A DNA stretch of 64,000 bases from Paenibacillus senegalimassiliensis (GCF_001486585.1 NZ_LN909046.1:1860001-1924000), one strand, 5' to 3'; numbered from the stretch's first letter, positions 8,203 to 17,450 are shown. Notes: generated by a model not told the origin, from the letters alone. Made by a program: numbers and translations.

Positions 8203-8228
8203 TAGACGTTTTCTAGACGTTTATAGAC
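8203..8228 (-). repeat. Short direct repeats in the cshA leader
   Basis: The sequence TAGACGTTT occurs at 8203-8211 and again at 8214-8222, exactly 11 bp apart, followed by a third partial TAGAC at 8224-8228. One helical turn of spacing suits a regulator binding site, but no known motif was recognised. The rest of 8146-8383 holds AT-rich presumed promoter and leader sequence. Confidence 0.4.
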
Positions 8229-8383
8229 TGTCCCATAAGCCTGCAAATTTTACATAGGTTCTAGCGTTGAACCTGGAAATGAGTACCTACTCAAGAATAT
8301 CTCAAATAGTATAGCACAAAACTTAAATAGAATACCAGCCGCTCAAGGCCCCAATTCCTACTTTTAGCCCGAGGTGAATCACT

Positions 8384-9211
8384 ATGTACAAAGAAATTAG
8401 AAGAGGCGCAGTCATTTTGCTTGGAGCAGCCCTGATCGCCTCAGGCTTCAATTTGTTCCTCGTTCCACTCCAATTGCTCAGCGGCGGCGTCTCTGGTCTG
8501 GCCATGCTTACTGCCTACTTCTCCCCGCTTAGCATCAGTACCATGTATCTGGCCTATAACATCCCGCTTCTGATTGCGGGATTGTTTATGCTCGGCAAGC
8601 GATTTATCGGGCTCAGCATCCTGTCCGTTGTTGGCACAACCTGGTTTATCGCGATTATTCCTACGCCTGAGAAGCTCTTGTCGGCGGATACGCTCTTGTC
8701 TGCTGTATTCGGCGGAGTCCTGGTCGGCATTGGCAGCGGGATTTCCTTCCGGGTCGGCGGCTCCTCAGGCGGCTTTGATATCATCGGCTCCATCGTCACC
8801 CGCTTTCGCGACTTTCCTGTCGGCAACGTGCTGGTCGGGCTTAATGCCATCGTCATTCTCGCCATGGGTTACCTGAACGGCAACTGGGACCTGGTACTTG
8901 CATCCATGGTGTCCATTTATATTACAGGTAAAGTGGTGGACCTCATTCACATCAGCCACATCAAGGTCACGCTATTCATCATCACTAACCAGACAGAGGA
9001 CATGCTTGATCGTCTGCTCACCTTGCCTCGGGGCGTAACACTTATCAAGACGCAGGGCGCCTTCTCCCACAAGGAGAAGGACATGCTCATGACGGTCACC
9101 ACCCGCTATGAATTGGCTGAATTACGTGAAATTATTAAGAAGACGGATGCTAACGCGTTTGTCAATATTGTGGAAACCGTGGGCGTAATGGGTGCTTTCC
9201 GCCGCCGCTAG
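8384..9211 (+). CDS. YitT-family membrane protein
   Basis: 275-residue protein with five or six N-terminal membrane segments (about residues 10-190) and a C-terminal cytosolic DUF2179 domain (from about 195, HISHIKVTLFIITNQ...MTVTTRYELAEL). The conserved GGSSGGFDIIG motif is present near residue 125. Length and domain order match YitT proteins. Several paralogues are usual in Bacillota and the transported substrate is unknown. GAGGTGA precedes the ATG by seven bases. Confidence 0.88.
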   Translation: MYKEIRRGAVILLGAALIASGFNLFLVPLQLLSGGVSGLAMLTAYFSPLSISTMYLAYNIPLLIAGLFMLGKRFIGLSILSVVGTTWFIAIIPTPEKLLSADTLLSAVFGGVLVGIGSGISFRVGGSSGGFDIIGSIVTRFRDFPVGNVLVGLNAIVILAMGYLNGNWDLVLASMVSIYITGKVVDLIHISHIKVTLFIITNQTEDMLDRLLTLPRGVTLIKTQGAFSHKEKDMLMTVTTRYELAELREIIKKTDANAFVNIVETVGVMGAFRRR

Positions 9212-9385
9212 CCATTTTCCGCAGGAGCTGGCGTTTTCAAGCGGCTGCTTCTCTGTTATAATAATCACAGCGGTTCCTTAGCTTCATGACAATCTAATAG
9301 GGCTCAGCTTCCCGTATTTCACAGGCTTTATGCTTTTCCGATTTAGGATGGATTCGAAGGCGAATTATTCTGAAAGGAAAGGGTG

Positions 9386-9586
9386 ATGGATGTGGAGATG
9401 GAAACAGTAACACTAGAACAAATCGTACTCAAATGGTTCCCGGATATGCTGCCCTTCCTGAATCAAAAGGAGCTTGATTCAACAATCATCCTTCGGGATG
9501 GCTTTACCATCTTGGAACCGCAGGATGCGCTGGAGATTATCCATTACAGCATATGCGAGCATCAAGATTCCGCCTTTCTTCATTAA
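9386..9586 (+). CDS. Small conserved-looking protein, unknown function (66 aa)
   Basis: 66-residue acidic soluble protein beginning MDVEMETVTLEQIV, with no signal peptide or membrane helix. I do not recognise the family. An in-frame GTG at 9383 exists, but ATG at 9386 sits better behind AAAGGAAAGGG. It is followed by a strong terminator (9621-9661) and preceded by the YitT gene 174 bp away. The good ribosome site and terminator support a real gene. Confidence 0.55.
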   Translation: MDVEMETVTLEQIVLKWFPDMLPFLNQKELDSTIILRDGFTILEPQDALEIIHYSICEHQDSAFLH

Positions 9587-9620
9587 GAGGAGTAAGACGG
9601 TGGCGTGGTTTGCAGTACCC

Positions 9621-9662
9621 AGTCGTTTCTTTTACTTCACGTAAAAGGAACGACTTTTTTGC
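9621..9662 (+). terminator. Terminator downstream of the 66-aa gene
   Basis: A long stem (AGTCGTT..TTTAC pairing with GTAAA..AACGACT) around a short loop ends in six T residues. Confidence 0.8.
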
Positions 9663-9781
9663 TGCGTTTCTATGAAACTATGAAATGATGTCATTCTAGG
9701 ATAATTGTGACATTCCTGTTCTTTCTACATGCCTGTCTTTCGATATAATCAGTAGCGAATGCATACGAGGGAGCGGATAAC

Positions 9782-10969
9782 ATGAACATCGTTTGGACCT
9801 TACTTCTTCTGGCCTTGACTCTGGGCAATGGAACCCCGGCACAGGAGCCAGCGGCCCAAGAAGAATCGGCGGTTTCTATATGGCCTTCTATCTATCAGAC
9901 TATTACTGCCAATTTGGCCCAAGGAGATTCCGAGCATCCTATATTACCTACGGACCTGAAGGGCAGCTTGCAGCAAGACGCACCCAAGGTCAAAGGAATC
10001 TATGTCACGGCCTATAGCGCTGGCGGCTCACGTATGAACCAGCTCGTCGAGCTTATTGATCAAACAGAGCTTAATGCCATGGTCATTGATATTAAAGATG
10101 ATTTGGGTTATATCACCTACAAGACGGAAAATCCTACTCTGATAGAGCTTGGCAAACCTCAACCGTTCATCCGCGATATTCAGGCGTTGATGGCTCGACT
10201 AGAGAAACATGATATTTATCCTATTGCCCGGATCGTCGTCTTCAAGGATACCATCCTGGCCGAGAAGCATCCTGAATATTCCTTCCGCAAACAAGATGGT
10301 TCCGTATGGAGCAACAACAATGGAGACAAGTTCGTCAATCCCTATAGTCCAGAAGTGCGAGACTACAACATTGAACTGGCGAAGGAAGCCGCTAGCCTAG
10401 GTTTCAAGGAGATTCAATTTGACTATGTGCGTTTCCCTGAAGGCTTTGAGAAGCGGGCTGATTCGTTAAAATATACAAGCGATAATACGAGCCGAGTCGA
10501 TGCCGTTTCCGAGTTCGTGAAGATAGCCAAGGAAGAACTGGAGCCGCTGGGTGTTCGTATCTCCGTCGATATTTTTGGTTATGCGGCATCCGTTCCCGCT
10601 GCGGAAGGCATCGGCCAGGATTTCGTGAAGATCTCAGATCATGTTGATGTCATCTGTCCCATGATTTATCCCAGCCACTACACCACCGGATGGTTTGGGT
10701 CCAAGGTGCCGGACAAAACGCCTTACCAGACCATTAAGGGCGCCGTTCAGGACACTCAGACCAAGCTTGAAGAACTCGGTGAGGAGCAACCGATTATCCG
10801 GCCATGGATTCAGGATTTCACAGCAAGCTGGCTAGGCAAAGGCAATTATGTTAAATACGGCAAGCACGAGATTGAAGAGCAAATTCGGGCGCTCCGGGAC
10901 ATGCAGGTCGAAGAGTTTCTGCTATGGAACGCGACCAACCGCTATACTCCCGGCGTCTCTTACGAATAA
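9782..10969 (+). CDS. Putative secreted glycoside hydrolase (DUF4015 type)
   Basis: 395-residue protein with an N-terminal signal peptide (MNIVWTLLLLALTLG) and a TIM-barrel-like domain of the putative glycosyl hydrolase family DUF4015 (about residues 70-390). Supporting motifs are VKGIYVTAYSAG, MVIDIKDDLGYITY, IQFDYVRFPEG, VDIFGYAA and PMIYPSHY. Acidic residues in these strands would be the catalytic candidates. The substrate is unknown; a cell-wall or exopolysaccharide role is only an inference from export. It ends before a GC-rich hairpin, and the MATE gene follows 86 bp later. Confidence 0.8.
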   Translation: MNIVWTLLLLALTLGNGTPAQEPAAQEESAVSIWPSIYQTITANLAQGDSEHPILPTDLKGSLQQDAPKVKGIYVTAYSAGGSRMNQLVELIDQTELNAMVIDIKDDLGYITYKTENPTLIELGKPQPFIRDIQALMARLEKHDIYPIARIVVFKDTILAEKHPEYSFRKQDGSVWSNNNGDKFVNPYSPEVRDYNIELAKEAASLGFKEIQFDYVRFPEGFEKRADSLKYTSDNTSRVDAVSEFVKIAKEELEPLGVRISVDIFGYAASVPAAEGIGQDFVKISDHVDVICPMIYPSHYTTGWFGSKVPDKTPYQTIKGAVQDTQTKLEELGEEQPIIRPWIQDFTASWLGKGNYVKYGKHEIEEQIRALRDMQVEEFLLWNATNRYTPGVSYE

Positions 10970-10987
10970 TAGATCATACAGCCGTCC

Positions 10988-11013
10988 AACCCGGGCTATG
11001 AGGCCCGGGTTTG
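10988..11013 (+). terminator. GC-rich hairpin after the glycoside hydrolase gene
   Basis: AACCCGGGC at 10988-10996 pairs with its complement at 11003-11011. Only three T residues follow, so it may be a weak terminator or an mRNA 3'-end stabiliser before the MATE gene. Confidence 0.55.
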
Positions 11014-11055
11014 GTGTGTCATTAACTTTCAATTCAGGATCGGAGCTTAGTTATT

Positions 11056-12432
11056 ATGAAAGAAACCTATTCACGCAAGCAAAAATACGGACAATTTCTG
11101 CGCATCCTCATTCCTATACTAATTACACAGGTCACGATGTCATTAATGACCTTCTTCGATACCATGATGTCGGGCCACGCCAGCCCGGCCGATCTGGCTG
11201 GTGCAGCCATCGGGGCCAGCCTCTGGATTCCCGTGCAAACCGGGCTAAGCGGAATTCTTATGGGCATTACGCCCATTGTCTCTCAATTGGTCGGAGGAGG
11301 GCAGAAGGACAAGGTCCGCTACCATGTCGTTCAAGCGCTTTGGCTGTCTGTCGCCGTTAGCGTAGCTGTATTAATAATAGGAGCATTAACGATTACCCCT
11401 TTGCTGAATACCATGAGTCTGGAGCCCAAGGTGCATCACGTTGCTCACTATTTTCTTGTAGCCATTTCTACCGGCATCGTTCCCCTCTTTGGCTATATCG
11501 TGCTACGCTCCTTTATCGACGCGTTGGGACAAACCCGGATGTCCATGCTTATTACCTTAGTCTCGCTACCAGTGAACGTAGGCGTAGGGTATCTGCTGAT
11601 CTTTGGGCGTTTCGGCTTTCCAAGGCTGGGCGGCATCGGCTCGGGTATCGCCACTGCCTTTACCTACTGGGTCATCTTTCTGATTGCTTTATGGATTGTA
11701 CATCGCAGCGAGCCGTTTGCCTCCTACGGCATCTTCCACAAGTGGCATCGCATCTCTTGGACTAAATGGCGAGAACTGATGCATATTGGAGTGCCTATCG
11801 GCTTTGCCATCTTCTTCGAAACCGCCGTCTTCGCCGCCGTCACCTTGCTGATGAGCCGCTTTGATACGGTCACGATTGCCGCCCATCAGGCAGCCAATAA
11901 CTTCGCCTCAACCTTGTACATGATTCCCTTAAGCATCTGTCTGGCTTTGACTATTCTCGTTGGCTTCGAGACCGGGGCCGGACGACTGAAGGACGCCCGC
12001 CAATATGCTGTGATGGGCGTAAGTGGCGCAGCTATTCTATCGCTGGTCAGCGCTCTCTTGCTAATGGTGTTTCGGGAAGGCGTGGCAGGGTTATACTCCA
12101 GCGAGCCCGATGTTGTCGCCTTGATCAAGCATTTTCTGATCTACGCCATCTTCTTTCAAATTTCCGATGCCATCGCCACCCCGACGCAAGGCGTATTACG
12201 TGGCTATAAGGATGTGAATCCCGGCTTCTGGATATCTCTGCTAGCCTACTGGATTATTGGCCTTCCACTGGGGTTTGTTCTGGCTAACTATACCGATCAA
12301 GGTCCTTACGGCTACTGGATCGGACTCATCACAGGGCTCGCTATCGCTGCTGTACTGCTGCTGCACCGCCTGGTCATTATTCAACGCAGACTGGTCAAAT
12401 CACAGGACACATCAGCCCCGGCTTCTTCTTAA
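11056..12432 (+). CDS. MATE-family efflux transporter
   Basis: 458-residue protein with about 12 membrane segments, of the multidrug and toxin extrusion family (NorM-like), exporting cationic compounds in exchange for Na+ or H+. Family features include QVTMSLMTFFDTMMSGH in the first helix, an internal repeat of two six-helix halves, and HQAANNFAS at the start of helix 8. The length matches the family. The substrate cannot be deduced. GGAG precedes the ATG. It is convergent with the DUF3906 gene, overlapping it by 4 bp. A second MATE gene in this window (21845-23239) is only distantly similar. Confidence 0.92.
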   Translation: MKETYSRKQKYGQFLRILIPILITQVTMSLMTFFDTMMSGHASPADLAGAAIGASLWIPVQTGLSGILMGITPIVSQLVGGGQKDKVRYHVVQALWLSVAVSVAVLIIGALTITPLLNTMSLEPKVHHVAHYFLVAISTGIVPLFGYIVLRSFIDALGQTRMSMLITLVSLPVNVGVGYLLIFGRFGFPRLGGIGSGIATAFTYWVIFLIALWIVHRSEPFASYGIFHKWHRISWTKWRELMHIGVPIGFAIFFETAVFAAVTLLMSRFDTVTIAAHQAANNFASTLYMIPLSICLALTILVGFETGAGRLKDARQYAVMGVSGAAILSLVSALLLMVFREGVAGLYSSEPDVVALIKHFLIYAIFFQISDAIATPTQGVLRGYKDVNPGFWISLLAYWIIGLPLGFVLANYTDQGPYGYWIGLITGLAIAAVLLLHRLVIIQRRLVKSQDTSAPASS

Positions 12433-12635
12433 TTGCCGGGCTGAATGACATAACCCGCACCGGGAGTTATTCGCTTCTTCTCCACAATTATTAACTCCAG
12501 CACTTCAGGTGCGGGCAGGAAATGCCGCTGCATATGCTCCTCTGCTGCAGCGAAGGCCTGCTCCTCCCCTTCTGCAGCAATGACGATAGCCAGCAGCCCT
12601 GCCGATGTTTCCGCCTCAAGACGGTATAGATACAT
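12429..12635 (-). CDS. DUF3906-family small protein (68 aa)
   Basis: 68-residue soluble protein, MYLYRLEAETSAGLLAIVIAAE..., matching the short DUF3906 family of Bacillota (LYR.E, IAAE...AF, and EKK.I..G.GYVI near the end). The start is ATG at 12635, set by AAAGGGGGAAACC; a longer frame upstream lacks support. The function is unknown. The stop overlaps the end of the convergent MATE gene. Confidence 0.72.
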   Translation of the reverse strand: MYLYRLEAETSAGLLAIVIAAEGEEQAFAAAEEHMQRHFLPAPEVLELIIVEKKRITPGAGYVIQPGN

Positions 12636-12716
12636 ATGGTTTCCCCCTTTGTTTACTTTGTATTGAATTGTAGCAAATTCGAGCACACCCGGCCATATTC
12701 CTTCTGATATATCAAA

Positions 12717-12766
12717 ATAAAAACCGGATCAGGCAAGGGAAACCTCCCTTATCTGATCCGGTTCGT
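12717..12766 (-). terminator. Terminator of pfkA
   Basis: An 11-bp perfect outer stem (AACCGGATCAG with CTGATCCGGTT) encloses a second short stem (AAGGGAGG/CCTCCCTT type). On the minus strand it is followed by TTTTTATTTT. Confidence 0.85.
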
Positions 12767-12784
12767 TGTTGTTAGTGACAGCTT

Positions 12785-13756
12785 TTATTGAGATAAACGC
12801 AATGCCAGGTTGTACATATCCATATCAAACGTCTTTTTGGTGGATACAACCTGCTCAATATCGGTCAATACCATTTCTCCACCGATCATGCCGCATGCCT
12901 TGTTAGATTCCCCAGCAATCAAGCTGCGTACAGCGAAGTCGCCAAGACGGCTAGCCAAATTACGGTCAAATGGTGTTGGGGAACCACCACGTTGAATATG
13001 ACCCAATACCGTCGCGCGAGGCTCCAACGAAGGCTGGCGTTGCTTGATAGCCTGTACGACATCCTCACCACGGCCTACGCCTTCGGCTACAATGACGATG
13101 CTATGGCGTTTACCTTTATCAAAATTTTGACGCATCCGGTCAGCTACTTCGTTCAGGTCAAACGGAACTTCCGGAATCAGAATGGTCTCTGCTCCAGCAG
13201 CCAAACCGGCATGAAGGGCGATATCACCGGCATGGCGACCCATAACCTCTACAACCGAAGCCCGTTCATGGGAGGACATGGTATCCCGCAGTTTATTGAC
13301 GGCGTCGACAACAATGCCAACTGCCGTATCGAATCCAATGGTATAGTCGGTGAACGAAATATCGTTATCAATGGTTCCTGGCAAACCCATTGTCTTGATG
13401 CCCAGCTTGCTCAGCTTCTCAGCGCCTTGGTAGGAGCCGTCGCCACCAATAACGACCAGGCCATCGATACCGCGGTCACGCAATATTTGCGCTCCCTGCT
13501 GCTGGCCTTCCGGTGTCTTGAATTCCAAACAACGGGCGGATTGAAGAATCGTACCCCCACGTTGAATAATATCTCCTACACTACGAATGTCCATCGAGAA
13601 AATATCGTTATTAAGCAGCCCTTGATACCCCCGTTGAATACCGTAGACTTCTACGCCATAAAACAAACCGCTGCGCACAACCGCACGAACGGCGGCATTC
13701 ATGCCCTGGGAGTCTCCCCCACTTGTAAGAACTGCAATTTTTTTCACTGCTGACAT
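12785..13756 (-). CDS. pfkA: 6-phosphofructokinase
   Basis: 323-residue ATP-dependent PFK that phosphorylates fructose 6-phosphate to the 1,6-bisphosphate, the committed step of glycolysis. ATP site motifs GGDSQGMNAAVR (about 13-24) and GGDGSYQGA are present, as is the catalytic PGTIDNDI (about 127-134), MGRHAGDIAL, and GHIQRGGSPTPFDR. The usual Pro in GGDSPGMNA is Gln here. AGGAGGAATTATC precedes the ATG. The gene lies 19 bp downstream of the terpene synthase gene and probably shares its transcript. No pyk gene follows, unlike in Bacillus. Confidence 0.96.
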   Translation of the reverse strand: MSAVKKIAVLTSGGDSQGMNAAVRAVVRSGLFYGVEVYGIQRGYQGLLNNDIFSMDIRSVGDIIQRGGTILQSARCLEFKTPEGQQQGAQILRDRGIDGLVVIGGDGSYQGAEKLSKLGIKTMGLPGTIDNDISFTDYTIGFDTAVGIVVDAVNKLRDTMSSHERASVVEVMGRHAGDIALHAGLAAGAETILIPEVPFDLNEVADRMRQNFDKGKRHSIVIVAEGVGRGEDVVQAIKQRQPSLEPRATVLGHIQRGGSPTPFDRNLASRLGDFAVRSLIAGESNKACGMIGGEMVLTDIEQVVSTKKTFDMDMYNLALRLSQ

Positions 13757-13775
13757 GATAATTCCTCCTATAAAT

Positions 13776-14855
13776 TTAAAGATGCTTGCGAATCCAACGG
13801 CTGTTTGCGAAGAAGAATAACCGCATCAACGGGCTTCTCCGCATTAGCCGCTTGGATACCTCGCGAATTTCTTCCTGCTGACTGACCTTGGGGTCGGATA
13901 AATACAAAGCCAGCAAGCCCTCAATGATCATCCTATGAAATGAGGAGGCAGGCAGCTTTCGAATATCGCGCCGCGCTCCTTCGACAATCAACGTGATTCT
14001 TCCCAGCATCGTTTCCTTGCTGTCGTAGTAGCTGCAAAAGTTCAAATCCCCGCCTAATTCGTCTTCCTCTTGGTCGATCAAGTAATCCAGCATAATATGT
14101 AGTCCGCAGACATGAGGAAAATAGGCGCCATGGATAATCTTTGCGCTCTTTCCATCCAGATCAGCATGACTCGCAGCCAGAAATAACATGAACACGCCTA
14201 GCGTAGAGCCTGTTGCCGCTGCGAATTCATTCCATTTCAGATGAGGCGCACGGTGTTCATGGCGAGTCCACCATTCCAACAGCTTGGCTTCACGTTGTTT
14301 GGGATCAATATGCTTATACACTTGTAAGTCGGTATACAGCCCTACCAAATCAACGATGTGTGACATGGCCGCCGGGTAGCCCTGCAACCGTGTAATTTGA
14401 TGACGGCAGGTCATCACCAGGCGATGCAGATAACCTCCATCATCCTGCTCCTCACGCAGAGCGTAATAATTGCGCAATTCCGCTGAAGCATTCACCGCAT
14501 CCAGCATGCTTTGATGCAGCAAACGGAAATCCTCCGCATCCTTGGAGGTGCTCCGGTCACATAAATTGTCCAGATAATCGCTAATGGTTTGGAACGCAAC
14601 GATAAGGGGAATTAGAACGTGGCGCATTGGCAGATTCGCGGCTGCATAAACAGCCCCGCCCTGACAGTGGAATTCCTTCGTCGCAATGCTGGCAAGCGCC
14701 TGCTTTCGCAGCTCCGGATCGGGAATCGCCTCGGCATCCTTCCTCCAACCATTCAATGCCTGACGCACATCTGGCAATATAAATTTGTAAACCCGGCTCA
14801 TGAGCCTGATTGGCTCTTTCGGAAACTGGTTTCGGCTTTGCTCAAGTTCAATCAA
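13776..14855 (-). CDS. ytpB: Tetraprenyl-beta-curcumene synthase (YtpB/DUF2600)
   Basis: 359-residue class-I-like terpene synthase of the DUF2600 family, which in Bacillus converts tetraprenyl diphosphate to tetraprenyl-beta-curcumene, a precursor of C35 sesquarterpenes. The family pattern is clear: ISDYLDNLCDRS (about 90-101, an acidic helix motif), GYPAAMSHIVDLVGLYTDLQVYKH, and HIMLDYLIDQEEDELGGDLNF near residue 250. The start is TTG, fixed by GGAGG seven bases upstream. No squalene-cyclase-type partner (SqhC) is in this window. It is followed directly by pfkA. The upstream 279 bp (14856-15134) is AT-rich and holds the divergent promoters. Confidence 0.9.
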   Translation of the reverse strand: MIELEQSRNQFPKEPIRLMSRVYKFILPDVRQALNGWRKDAEAIPDPELRKQALASIATKEFHCQGGAVYAAANLPMRHVLIPLIVAFQTISDYLDNLCDRSTSKDAEDFRLLHQSMLDAVNASAELRNYYALREEQDDGGYLHRLVMTCRHQITRLQGYPAAMSHIVDLVGLYTDLQVYKHIDPKQREAKLLEWWTRHEHRAPHLKWNEFAAATGSTLGVFMLFLAASHADLDGKSAKIIHGAYFPHVCGLHIMLDYLIDQEEDELGGDLNFCSYYDSKETMLGRITLIVEGARRDIRKLPASSFHRMIIEGLLALYLSDPKVSQQEEIREVSKRLMRRSPLMRLFFFANSRWIRKHL

Positions 14856-15134
14856 TGGCTTGCCTCCACTACGTTGTTAAATATCCTTAACTGAAAACCA
14901 TTCTATATTATAATATGATCCAACTTTTTGTACAAATAAACAAAATCACAAAACCCGTTGAAATTCTCCTAACCTCAGTATAACGTCCATTCGTCAACAG
15001 ACCGTAAAACTCTGCCCCGCCCTGGCTGAAATTTCTGGTATACTAGCAATCATAGCTGACCTCTGCGTACCCATCAATTACTTAGGCCTTGGCAGCAAAG
15101 ACTTTCTACTTAAGAATGGAGTTATGGATTCTAC

Positions 15135-16331
15135 ATGAAATCAAAACCGACGATGAGCCGGGACGTTCAATGGCTCCGTGCCTTTACCTTCACTATATAC
15201 GGAACGATTGTCCTTGTAACGTCCTATTTTCCGCTCTACTACGCCCAGCTTGGTTTCTCCAACAGCCAGATCGGCTTGCTATACGCGCTGGGGCCGATGA
15301 TTTCTTTAATCTCCAATTTACTATGGAGCCTAGCCAGTGACCGGTTCCGCACCATTAAGAAGATTCTCCTTATTCTACTTATCGGTCAAATCAGCCTGAC
15401 GTTTATATTATCGGTCTCCACCACCTTTTCCGCAATCATGGCAGTCATTACTTTATTTTATTTTTTCTTCTACCCGGTCTTCCCTTTATCCGACACCATC
15501 GTTATTTCAACAGCAAAGAGGCAGAATCGGAACTTCATCTCTATCCGGGTGTTTGGCTCCTTCGGCTTCGCCGCCTTTGCCCTGCTGATTGGATATGTTC
15601 TCGCCTGGGTGGGAATCTCGAACATGATGTGGGTTTCTATTGCCGTTGCCACCTTGGCGCTGACGCTGGTGCTATTTGTGAAGGACGACCCTTCCGCCCC
15701 CGTAGCCAAAGTCGATTTATCCGGCATCTGGGCACTTTTGCGGCAGAAGGAGCTTCTATGGTTCCTGGGGTGCATCTTCTTCCTGGCCATTGGCATGAGG
15801 ATGAACGAACCCTTCCTGTCCATTACGCTAAAGGAACTGGGAGCGGAAGAGAGTATTATCGGCTGGGCCATGTTAGCTTCGGCATTGTCAGAGATTCCGA
15901 TTTTCATTTATCTCAGTTTCCATGGCGAGAAGTATAAGGAATTACCACTACTGCTGTTCTCCAGCCTGCTCTTCGCGGTCCGCTTCTTACTCATGGGCCT
16001 GACAGATTCGGTGTACGGCATTCTGGCGATTCAGGCGATGCACGGAATTACCTTTGGCATCTTCTATGTGACGGCGATCCGGATGTTGACCCGGTTGATT
16101 CCGGATCAATTCCGCGCCACTGGCATGGCTTTGTATACGATTATGTGGTCCAGTCTATCCGGACTGATTAGCGGCACCTTCGGCGGTTTCGTATTCGAAC
16201 AATTCGGCCGCACCACCTTCTATCTGGTAGCCATGGCCTCCGCGTTGTTCGCCTTTATTGGCTTTGCCAGCCGCTATTTCATCCGCCAGCCGGATGCAGC
16301 CAAATCTACGGGAATAACCCGCAAATCTTAG
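15135..16331 (+). CDS. MFS transporter (phenylpropionate/nucleoside permease-like)
   Basis: 398-residue, 12-segment major facilitator protein. The N-terminus (WLRAFTFTIYGTIVLVTSYFPLYYAQLGFSNSQ) and LWSLASDRF resemble the LacY/HcaT-like MFS_1 subgroup often labelled 3-phenylpropionic acid or nucleoside transporters. The substrate is unassigned. A -10-like TATACT lies about 95 bp upstream. The gene stands alone between ytpB (divergent) and the nitroreductase gene 101 bp downstream. Confidence 0.85.
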   Translation: MKSKPTMSRDVQWLRAFTFTIYGTIVLVTSYFPLYYAQLGFSNSQIGLLYALGPMISLISNLLWSLASDRFRTIKKILLILLIGQISLTFILSVSTTFSAIMAVITLFYFFFYPVFPLSDTIVISTAKRQNRNFISIRVFGSFGFAAFALLIGYVLAWVGISNMMWVSIAVATLALTLVLFVKDDPSAPVAKVDLSGIWALLRQKELLWFLGCIFFLAIGMRMNEPFLSITLKELGAEESIIGWAMLASALSEIPIFIYLSFHGEKYKELPLLLFSSLLFAVRFLLMGLTDSVYGILAIQAMHGITFGIFYVTAIRMLTRLIPDQFRATGMALYTIMWSSLSGLISGTFGGFVFEQFGRTTFYLVAMASALFAFIGFASRYFIRQPDAAKSTGITRKS

Positions 16332-16432
16332 TACATAGGCACTGCGGCTGTTCAAAGCACTACACATCCTTTATAATGATTAATATCAGATGATAGTACC
16401 TGGTAACAATAATAATGAAGCAGGTGAACTGG

Positions 16433-17080
16433 ATGGAATTTGCACGGTTTCGCGACATGCTGACAAGCCGTAGAAGTGTACGTGATTTTACGGAAGAGCC
16501 CGTTAGCCTCGCCGATATTGAGGAATTGATCGATTGTGCGCGGTATGCGCCAAGTGATACCAACTCGCAAACCTGGGAGTTTATTGTTGTCACAAACACC
16601 GCAAAGATTAAATATATTGAGGATTTCACCTGGGAGCAGTTGCATAAGAGAGCTGCACTCGCCACCGAACAGGGACTGGAACGGGAAGGCAAGTTACTGC
16701 TCAAGTCCTTCGGCCCATATGCTACTGCCTTCTCCAAAGCCCCTGCCTTGGTTATCTGCCTCTCTACCCCATACACTTCTAAATTCCGGGAGAGAATCTT
16801 TGATCCCCTCAACTTTGCCGCTCCGGAGGTTTGGGAGGAAGAAGGAATGAAGAGCAGTTGCCTGGCCGCTGAGAACCTGATGCTGGCCGCTCATGCCAAG
16901 GGTCTTGCTACTTGCCCCATGACCGGACCCGTACTGCTGGCTGAAGACCGGCTGCGTGAATATCTGGACATTCCCGCGGATCGGGGAGTTAACATGGTCA
17001 TCGCTCTGGGACATCCGGCCGTTACACCTAAGGCCCCTGCCCGGAAAGAAATTGCAGATATCTTAAGGGTCGTCGATTAA
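16433..17080 (+). CDS. Nitroreductase-family flavoprotein
   Basis: 215-residue FMN-dependent NAD(P)H oxidoreductase of the nitroreductase fold. It shows the N-terminal SRRSVRDFTEEPV motif (about 12-24) that contacts FMN phosphate, CARYAPSDTNSQTWEF, and a C-terminal VIALGHPA. The start was set at ATG 16433 because AGGTGA precedes it by six bases; the ATG at 16415 lacks a ribosome site. The physiological substrate is unknown. It is convergent with the cold-shock gene. Confidence 0.9.
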   Translation: MEFARFRDMLTSRRSVRDFTEEPVSLADIEELIDCARYAPSDTNSQTWEFIVVTNTAKIKYIEDFTWEQLHKRAALATEQGLEREGKLLLKSFGPYATAFSKAPALVICLSTPYTSKFRERIFDPLNFAAPEVWEEEGMKSSCLAAENLMLAAHAKGLATCPMTGPVLLAEDRLREYLDIPADRGVNMVIALGHPAVTPKAPARKEIADILRVVD

Positions 17081-17146
17081 GACGGCCCTTTGCTTCTATG
17101 TAGTAGAAGATAGGCCTGGGCACTAGTCAGTTACCCAGATTAACAC

Positions 17147-17175
17147 AAAAAAACACAGCCCTTGCAGGGCTGTGC
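17147..17175 (-). terminator. Terminator of the cold-shock gene
   Basis: A CACAGCCC/GGGCTGTG stem with a short loop is followed on the minus strand by seven T residues (17153-17147). It may also act for the nitroreductase gene on the other strand. Confidence 0.85.
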
Positions 17176-17232
17176 CTTTCAATATCGCGCCTGAAACCAA
17201 ACTTTATAAGTGATCCGTTACCGGAAGTGATC

Positions 17233-17430
17233 TTATAATTTGATTACGTTAGCAGCTTGAGGACCACGGTTGCCGTCAGTGATTTCGAATTCTACGGCTT
17301 GGCCTTCTTCTAATGTCTTGAAACCGTCGCCTTGGATTGCGGAGAAGTGTACAAATACATCTTCGCCACCTTCAACTTGGATAAAGCCATAGCCTTTTTC
17401 TGCGTTAAACCATTTAACTGTACCTTTCAA
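17233..17430 (-). CDS. Cold-shock protein (CspA/CspB family)
   Basis: 65-residue single-strand nucleic-acid-binding OB-fold protein acting as an RNA chaperone. RNP1 (KGYGFIQV, about 13-20) and RNP2 (VFVHFSAI, about 26-33) are intact, and length is standard. The start is TTG, eight bases behind a perfect AGGAGG; no ATG is available. A small inverted repeat (17451-17470) lies just upstream of the ribosome site in the leader. It has its own terminator, so it is monocistronic. Confidence 0.95.
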   Translation of the reverse strand: MKGTVKWFNAEKGYGFIQVEGGEDVFVHFSAIQGDGFKTLEEGQAVEFEITDGNRGPQAANVIKL

Positions 17431-17450
17431 ATGAACAACCTCCTAAAAAT

